Below are positions 59,915 to 64,000 of a DNA stretch of 64,000 nucleotides, in pieces. This stretch comes from Dyella flava (lineage in GTDB: Bacteria > Pseudomonadota > Gammaproteobacteria > Xanthomonadales > Rhodanobacteraceae). Every line of letters starts with the position of its first letter. Within the stretch, counting starts at the first letter, position 1. The notes beneath the pieces were generated by a model that worked only from the letters and a program-made list of their open reading frames with translations, had not been told where the DNA came from and made no database searches. The translations under genes were made by a program, and so were the position numbers. Location of the stretch: assembly GCF_016904955.1 (NCBI RefSeq), contig NZ_JADIKE010000039.1:434001-498000 (forward strand). Direction: 5' to 3'.

Positions 59915-60090
59915 GATGACAACGAAGGGGTATTACTGAAAGTGCTACCCGGACGCGTCAGGCTGAGGAGCTGGCTCGCCTGACGCGCCGGGTCGCGATC
60001 CGGGGCCCACTGCCAAGTGATCAACCCACGGGCTGATGATGATACTCCGGTTGGTCGAAATGGGGCGAACCGCGACGGGAAATTTGTGAG
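59885..60090 (-). ncRNA. Possible small RNA or structured 3' UTR, unassigned
   Basis: Between the APC permease stop and the minus-strand terminator there is a GC-rich structured stretch with a very strong stem, CCCGGACGCGTCAGGC (59948-59963) with GCCTGACGCGCCGGG (59978-59992). An AT-rich block (60085-60175) upstream could hold a promoter. No known RNA family is recognised. It carries no open frame of note. Confidence 0.3.
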
Positions 60091-60233
60091 GGTCGAATTA
60101 TTTTTTGTTTTAAATCAATGATTTGCTAGAAAAATTCAAAGCGATACATTCAAATCATTAAAAGGCTGTTTACGACAAGATATTGACTGTACGCCACAGA
60201 TGTCGGCTTTTTGACGGAGATCGCCGACGATCA

Positions 60234-61688
60234 CTACTTGGCTGAGCCATTGGCAAGACGCAGGCGACTATGGCGAACCCCATAGGTGAAATAAATCGCG
60301 AAGCCGATCAGGGTCCAGACCCCCATCAGGGCCCAGTTGAACCAGTCCATGGTGGACAGCAGGGCCAGGCAGCTGAGCACCCCGGCAGTGCAGATCACCG
60401 GCGCCCACGGCACACGGAAGGTGCGCGGCAGCTCGGGGGATGTGTAGCGCAGGATCAACACGCCTGCGCACACGGCGACGAAGGCGATCAGCGTGCCCAT
60501 CGACGTAAGGTTGGCCAGCAAGTCGAGCGGGAACAACGCCGCGAGGACGGCAATGCCGACACCGGTGATGATGGTGTTCAGATGCGGCGTGCGGTGTTTC
60601 GGATGGATGCGATTGAACACCTTGGGCAGCAGGCCGTCACGCGACATGATCATGAAGATGCGCGGTTGGGCGATGATCATCACCAGGATCACCGACGACA
60701 GGCCGATCATGGCGCCGACCTCGACGATCAGGCGCAGCCAGCCGAGTTCAGGGTGCACCTTGATGGCCGTGACGACCGGCTCATCCGTACCGAGTTGCGT
60801 GTAGGAGATCAGGCCGGTCAATACGGCGGCCATCGCCAGATACAGCACGGTGCAGATGATGAGTGACACCAGCGTGCCGAAAGGAAGATCGCGCTGCGGA
60901 TTCTTGCATTCCTGCGCCGCGGTGGATGTCGCCTCAAAGCCGATATAGGCGAAGAACACCATCGCGGCACCGCGCATGATGCCGTCCCACCCGTATTTGT
61001 GGTTGCCTTGTGCTACCGGGATGAACGGGTGCCAATTCGCCGGATTCACGTAGCGATAACCGGCGACGACCACGATGATGATCAGGCCAACCTTGAGCAG
61101 CACCATCATCAAATTGATGCCGGCCGACTCGCGGATGCCGATGTAGCACAGCCAGGTCAGTGCCAGCACGATCGCTACGGCAGGTAGATTGATCAGGTGT
61201 CCCGTCAAAACCAGTGCGCCGTTGGTGTACGCGAAAGGCGCATCGGTGAGGGTTACCGGCAACTCGATGCCGATATGGTCGAGCAGGCTGGTGAAATAGC
61301 CGGTCCAGCTCGCCGCCACCGCGGAAGCCGAGATGCCGTATTCCAGCACCATATTCCAGCCGATGAACCACGCCACCAGCTCGCCGAGGGTGGCGTAGGC
61401 GTAGGAGTAGGAGCTGCCGGAAATCGGAATCAGCGTGGCGAATTCGGAGTAGCACAGCGCGGTGAAACCGCTGCAGATGGCCGCAAGGATAAAAGAGATC
61501 AGTACGGCCGGGCCGGCGTGATCCGCCGCTGCCTGACCCGTGACGACGAAAATACCGGTGCCGATCACTGCGCCGATACCTAGCGCGGTGATCCCCCATG
61601 GGCCGAGCGTTCGCCGCAGGCTGGGGCCGTGGGAGCTATCGGCGTCATCGGAGAAGTCAGTCTTGCGGGCGAACAACTGTTTGAGCAT
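60234..61688 (-). CDS. APC superfamily amino acid permease
   Basis: 484 residues with twelve membrane helices. Opens LKQLFARKTDFSDDADSSHG, then TLGPWGITALGIGAVIGTGI (the first-helix motif with Gly-rich break), ISGSSYSYAYATLGELVAWF, FFAYIGFEATSTAAQECKNP, and PRIFMIMSRDGLLPKVFNRI. It fits the cationic amino acid transporter subgroup. It should import an amino acid with protons. It follows a paralogue at 61767 on the same strand, 78 bases apart. Confidence 0.93.
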   Translation of the reverse strand: MLKQLFARKTDFSDDADSSHGPSLRRTLGPWGITALGIGAVIGTGIFVVTGQAAADHAGPAVLISFILAAICSGFTALCYSEFATLIPISGSSYSYAYATLGELVAWFIGWNMVLEYGISASAVAASWTGYFTSLLDHIGIELPVTLTDAPFAYTNGALVLTGHLINLPAVAIVLALTWLCYIGIRESAGINLMMVLLKVGLIIIVVVAGYRYVNPANWHPFIPVAQGNHKYGWDGIMRGAAMVFFAYIGFEATSTAAQECKNPQRDLPFGTLVSLIICTVLYLAMAAVLTGLISYTQLGTDEPVVTAIKVHPELGWLRLIVEVGAMIGLSSVILVMIIAQPRIFMIMSRDGLLPKVFNRIHPKHRTPHLNTIITGVGIAVLAALFPLDLLANLTSMGTLIAFVAVCAGVLILRYTSPELPRTFRVPWAPVICTAGVLSCLALLSTMDWFNWALMGVWTLIGFAIYFTYGVRHSRLRLANGSAK

Positions 61689-61766
61689 AGGGCTCCCTGA
61701 AATAAAGCCGGCACGGTGTGAGTACCGTGCCGGACAGGATTTACTCGATCAGCGAGGCACGTAACC

Positions 61767-63251
61767 TCAGGTGGGCTCGGTGCCGTTGGCCAGATGGCTC
61801 TTGCGGTAGCCGTAGAGATAGTAGACGACCAGACCTACGATGCCCCAGCCGAAGAACACTTCCAACGTCTTGAGCGGAAGGTTGACGAACAGCAACAGAC
61901 AGCCAAGTACGGCCAGCGGGCACACAAACCAGACCAGCGGTGTGCGGAACGGACGCTTGCGATCGGGCTGCGTTACGCGCAGCACCATCACGCCAATCGC
62001 CACCATCATGAAGGCGAACAGGGTTCCCGAGTTCGTGATGTCAGCCAACTGGCCGACCGGATACAGCGCGCCGAAGATGGAGACGAAGATGCCGGTGATG
62101 AGGGTAATCACATGCGGCGTGTGGAAACGCGGGTGGATCTTGGAGAGCGACTGCGGCAGCAAGCCATCGCGCGCCATGGTGAAGAAAATGCGCGTCTGTC
62201 CGTAGGTCATGGTCAGGATGACCGACGGTAGTGCAATGCCGGCAGCAAGTCCGATCAGGTTGCCCATCTGATTGTGGTTGAGCATGCGCAGCACATGGGC
62301 CAATGCTTCCTTGCTGCACACCAGTGCATCGGAAGCTTTGCAGGCGGCCGCCATTTCAGGTGTGCCGGGCTGCAGTGCCAGGCCATCGGGCCCCATGATC
62401 GGTTGAGCGCCGATCGAGCCGATAGCACTGTAGCTGACCAGCAGGTAGTAGACGGTACATACGCCGAGCGAGCCGATCAGGCCAATCGGAATGTTGCGAT
62501 TCGGATTCTTGGTTTCTTCGGCAGCGGTCGAGACGGCATCGAAGCCAACGTAAGCGAAGAAGATGGAAGCGGCTGCGCCCAGCACGCCAATGCCGCCCAT
62601 CGGGCTGCCCCAGCCGTTTGGCACAAACGGCTTGAAGTTCGGATCCTTGACGGCCGGCAGCGCGACGAAAATGAAAGCAGTCAGCGCGATAACCTTGATG
62701 ATCACCAGAACGGTGTTGACCTTTGCCGACTTTGAGGTGCCGATGACCAGCAGGAAGGTGATCAGCAGTCCGATCAGGAAGGCGAGCAGGTTGAACGTGC
62801 CGCCATCCATCGGACCTGCGCGCAAGAAATCCGGGAGCCCGAGCCCCGCGTGCGCCAGCAAGCCATTCACATAACCCGACCAGCCAACGCACACCGTGCT
62901 GGCGGCAATGGTGTATTCAAGCACCAGCGCCCAGCCAACGACCCAGGCGAGACCTTCGCCGAGTACGCCATAGGTATAGGTGTAGGCAGAGCCTGCCACT
63001 GGAACCATCGAAGCAAGCTCGGCGTAGGCCAGCGCTGCCAATGCGCAGACGATGGCGGCAATGACGAAGGAGATCATCATGCCCGGGCCGGCTTTCTGCC
63101 CGGCCTCCGCCGTGAGTACGAAAATACCGGTGCCAATGATGGCGCCGATGCCCAACATCGTGAGCTGGAACGCGCCAAGCTGTCGGGTGAGTGCCTTTTT
63201 TTCGGCAGTGGCCAGGATCTGGTCAAGTGGCTTGACACGCTTGAATAGCAT
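61767..63251 (-). CDS. APC superfamily amino acid permease, paralogue
   Basis: 494 residues from the ATG at 63251 (MLFKRVKPLDQILATAEKKA). Twelve membrane helices with QLTMLGIGAIIGTGIFVLTA, VAGSAYTYTYGVLGEGLAWV, FFAYVGFDAVSTAAEETKNP and TRIFFTMARDGLLPQSLSKI. A periplasmic loop near residue 310-345 has Cys (ACKASDALVCSKEA) absent from the neighbour. Same subgroup as the next gene. The two are about half identical by eye in the conserved stretches and probably transport different amino acids. Confidence 0.93.
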   Translation of the reverse strand: MLFKRVKPLDQILATAEKKALTRQLGAFQLTMLGIGAIIGTGIFVLTAEAGQKAGPGMMISFVIAAIVCALAALAYAELASMVPVAGSAYTYTYGVLGEGLAWVVGWALVLEYTIAASTVCVGWSGYVNGLLAHAGLGLPDFLRAGPMDGGTFNLLAFLIGLLITFLLVIGTSKSAKVNTVLVIIKVIALTAFIFVALPAVKDPNFKPFVPNGWGSPMGGIGVLGAAASIFFAYVGFDAVSTAAEETKNPNRNIPIGLIGSLGVCTVYYLLVSYSAIGSIGAQPIMGPDGLALQPGTPEMAAACKASDALVCSKEALAHVLRMLNHNQMGNLIGLAAGIALPSVILTMTYGQTRIFFTMARDGLLPQSLSKIHPRFHTPHVITLITGIFVSIFGALYPVGQLADITNSGTLFAFMMVAIGVMVLRVTQPDRKRPFRTPLVWFVCPLAVLGCLLLFVNLPLKTLEVFFGWGIVGLVVYYLYGYRKSHLANGTEPT

Positions 63252-63480
63252 TAAATAAGTGCTCCCGTGAGAACGGACGTTTCGCTCATCGAGGGTGTGG
63301 CAAGCAGACACGACGAACCGACGTATCGGTCAACCATAGCCTAGCGATGGGCGGGGGGACAAGCTGCATTGCGGCTAAATGGCCGAACCAAGAAAGGATC
63401 CAGCAGCCTTGGGTGAAACATCGTCTTCTTACGAAGTCGGATGGCACTTGCGCAGGAAAGTGTTTTTCCGCGCAAGTGCC

Positions 63481-64000
63481 TCAGAACACCATGTTGAACG
63501 CAGCCATCGGTGTGATGAAGGCATCGTTGTTACGGCCGGCGAAACTAAACTGCACGCCGCCGATCAGGCCGAAGCGGTCATTGAAGTTGTACTCGATGGC
63601 CGGTGCCAGGCTGTAGACGTCGCGCGACGAGCTACGAATTTCAAGCACACCTGCACCCGAGGCGCCTTTCAGGATGGATGAGCCGGTACGGTTGTAGGCC
63701 AGATCCATCGCCAGCACCCATTGCGGATTGATGCTGTACTCAGCTGACGTGGAAATGCCGAACGCATCGCCCAGACGGATGCCACCGCGAAAATCCCGCG
63801 GCACGTCACTGGCATAGGTATTGGCGCCCCTTAGATCGACGCGGCCTGGCGGCAGGCTGTAGGACACCACAGCGCGGAAGCGCAGCGGGCGACCATTGGG
63901 TAGCCATGCGTATTGCTGCACCATCAGCGAGAACGTGTCGACATCGGCACCGTTGCCGATGGCGTCGAGCGGATTCTCTTCGAGCCGGTCATAGGCGCCG
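63481..64000 (-). CDS. Outer-membrane beta-barrel protein of the MetA/transporter type, C-terminal part
   Basis: The gene continues past the window edge; about 172 C-terminal residues are present, with the frame open to 64000. YDRLEENPLDAIGNGADVDT, QQYAWLPNGRPLRFRAVVSY, AEYSINPQWVLAMDLAYNRT and LAPAIEYNFNDRFGLIGGVQ align with the barrel protein at 23095-24087. The terminal Phe (AAFNMVF) is the usual barrel-assembly signal. Confidence 0.8.
   Translation of the reverse strand, partial: GAYDRLEENPLDAIGNGADVDTFSLMVQQYAWLPNGRPLRFRAVVSYSLPPGRVDLRGANTYASDVPRDFRGGIRLGDAFGISTSAEYSINPQWVLAMDLAYNRTGSSILKGASGAGVLEIRSSSRDVYSLAPAIEYNFNDRFGLIGGVQFSFAGRNNDAFITPMAAFNMVF

Overview
The window reads as chromosome of a high-GC gammaproteobacterium of the Xanthomonadales, most like the Rhodanobacteraceae (Dyella or Rhodanobacter type). 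The grounds are the hisG-hisD-hisC-hisB-hisH-hisA-hisF-hisIE order behind a TrpR/YerC-like regulator gene, the SPOR protein-cvpA-purF order, tiny XAC0095-like proteins, an HVO_A0114-like DNA-binding gene, and REP-like palindromes related to CGTCGTCCCGG and TTGGGTTACGC. This placement comes from gene content and order; no database search was run.

Layout. 0-27 kb is mostly housekeeping: end of a serine hydrolase, a lipoprotein esterase, a minus-strand MscS channel-AraC-VOC set, an ABC exporter, a ClC channel with CBS domains, a MerR regulator coupled to a copper P-type ATPase, an NfeD-stomatin pair, folC-SPOR-cvpA-purF, a DUF455 protein, an exported methyltransferase, an outer-membrane beta-barrel gene and a lipocalin-like gene facing a MocR regulator. 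27.6-42.5 kb is an accessory island of lower GC. It holds a DUF5672 gene, an ankyrin protein, a 1261-residue LysM/YD-repeat (Rhs-like) protein with a C-terminal toxin candidate, and behind it a tandem row of displaced toxin C-termini each followed by its immunity gene. It continues with four copies of a REP-associated tyrosine transposase (two intact in tandem, two truncated), a YefM-YoeB toxin-antitoxin pair and two small paralogues. 42.5-45.2 kb is repeat-rich around tRNA-Pro and hisS. 45.5-64 kb returns to core genes: an aromatic amino acid ammonia-lyase, a DUF998 protein, the full histidine operon, a C13 peptidase with methionine salvage genes mtnC, mtnD and mtnB, a HiPIP, two APC permeases and the end of a second beta-barrel gene.

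How the genes work together. The histidine operon is tightly packed (eight biosynthetic genes, mostly overlapping) and probably controlled by the TrpR-like protein encoded first in it, through a palindrome at its own promoter. MtnB, MtnD and MtnC are three steps of the 5'-methylthioadenosine salvage route. The MerR gene and the P-type ATPase form a copper-sensing and export unit.

The most interesting part is 29.5-36.4 kb. An Rhs-like gene is followed by three further toxin/immunity cassettes. Each displaced toxin begins with the same short junction (Cys-Gly-Leu/Arg-Phe-x-Val-Pro), two of the three have no ATG, and at two junctions the codons of that motif are also the 3' arm and T-tract of a terminator hairpin for the preceding immunity gene. 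This looks like a recombination-fed reservoir of toxin tips. The nearby REP-like repeat has also been captured as the last codons and stop of several genes.
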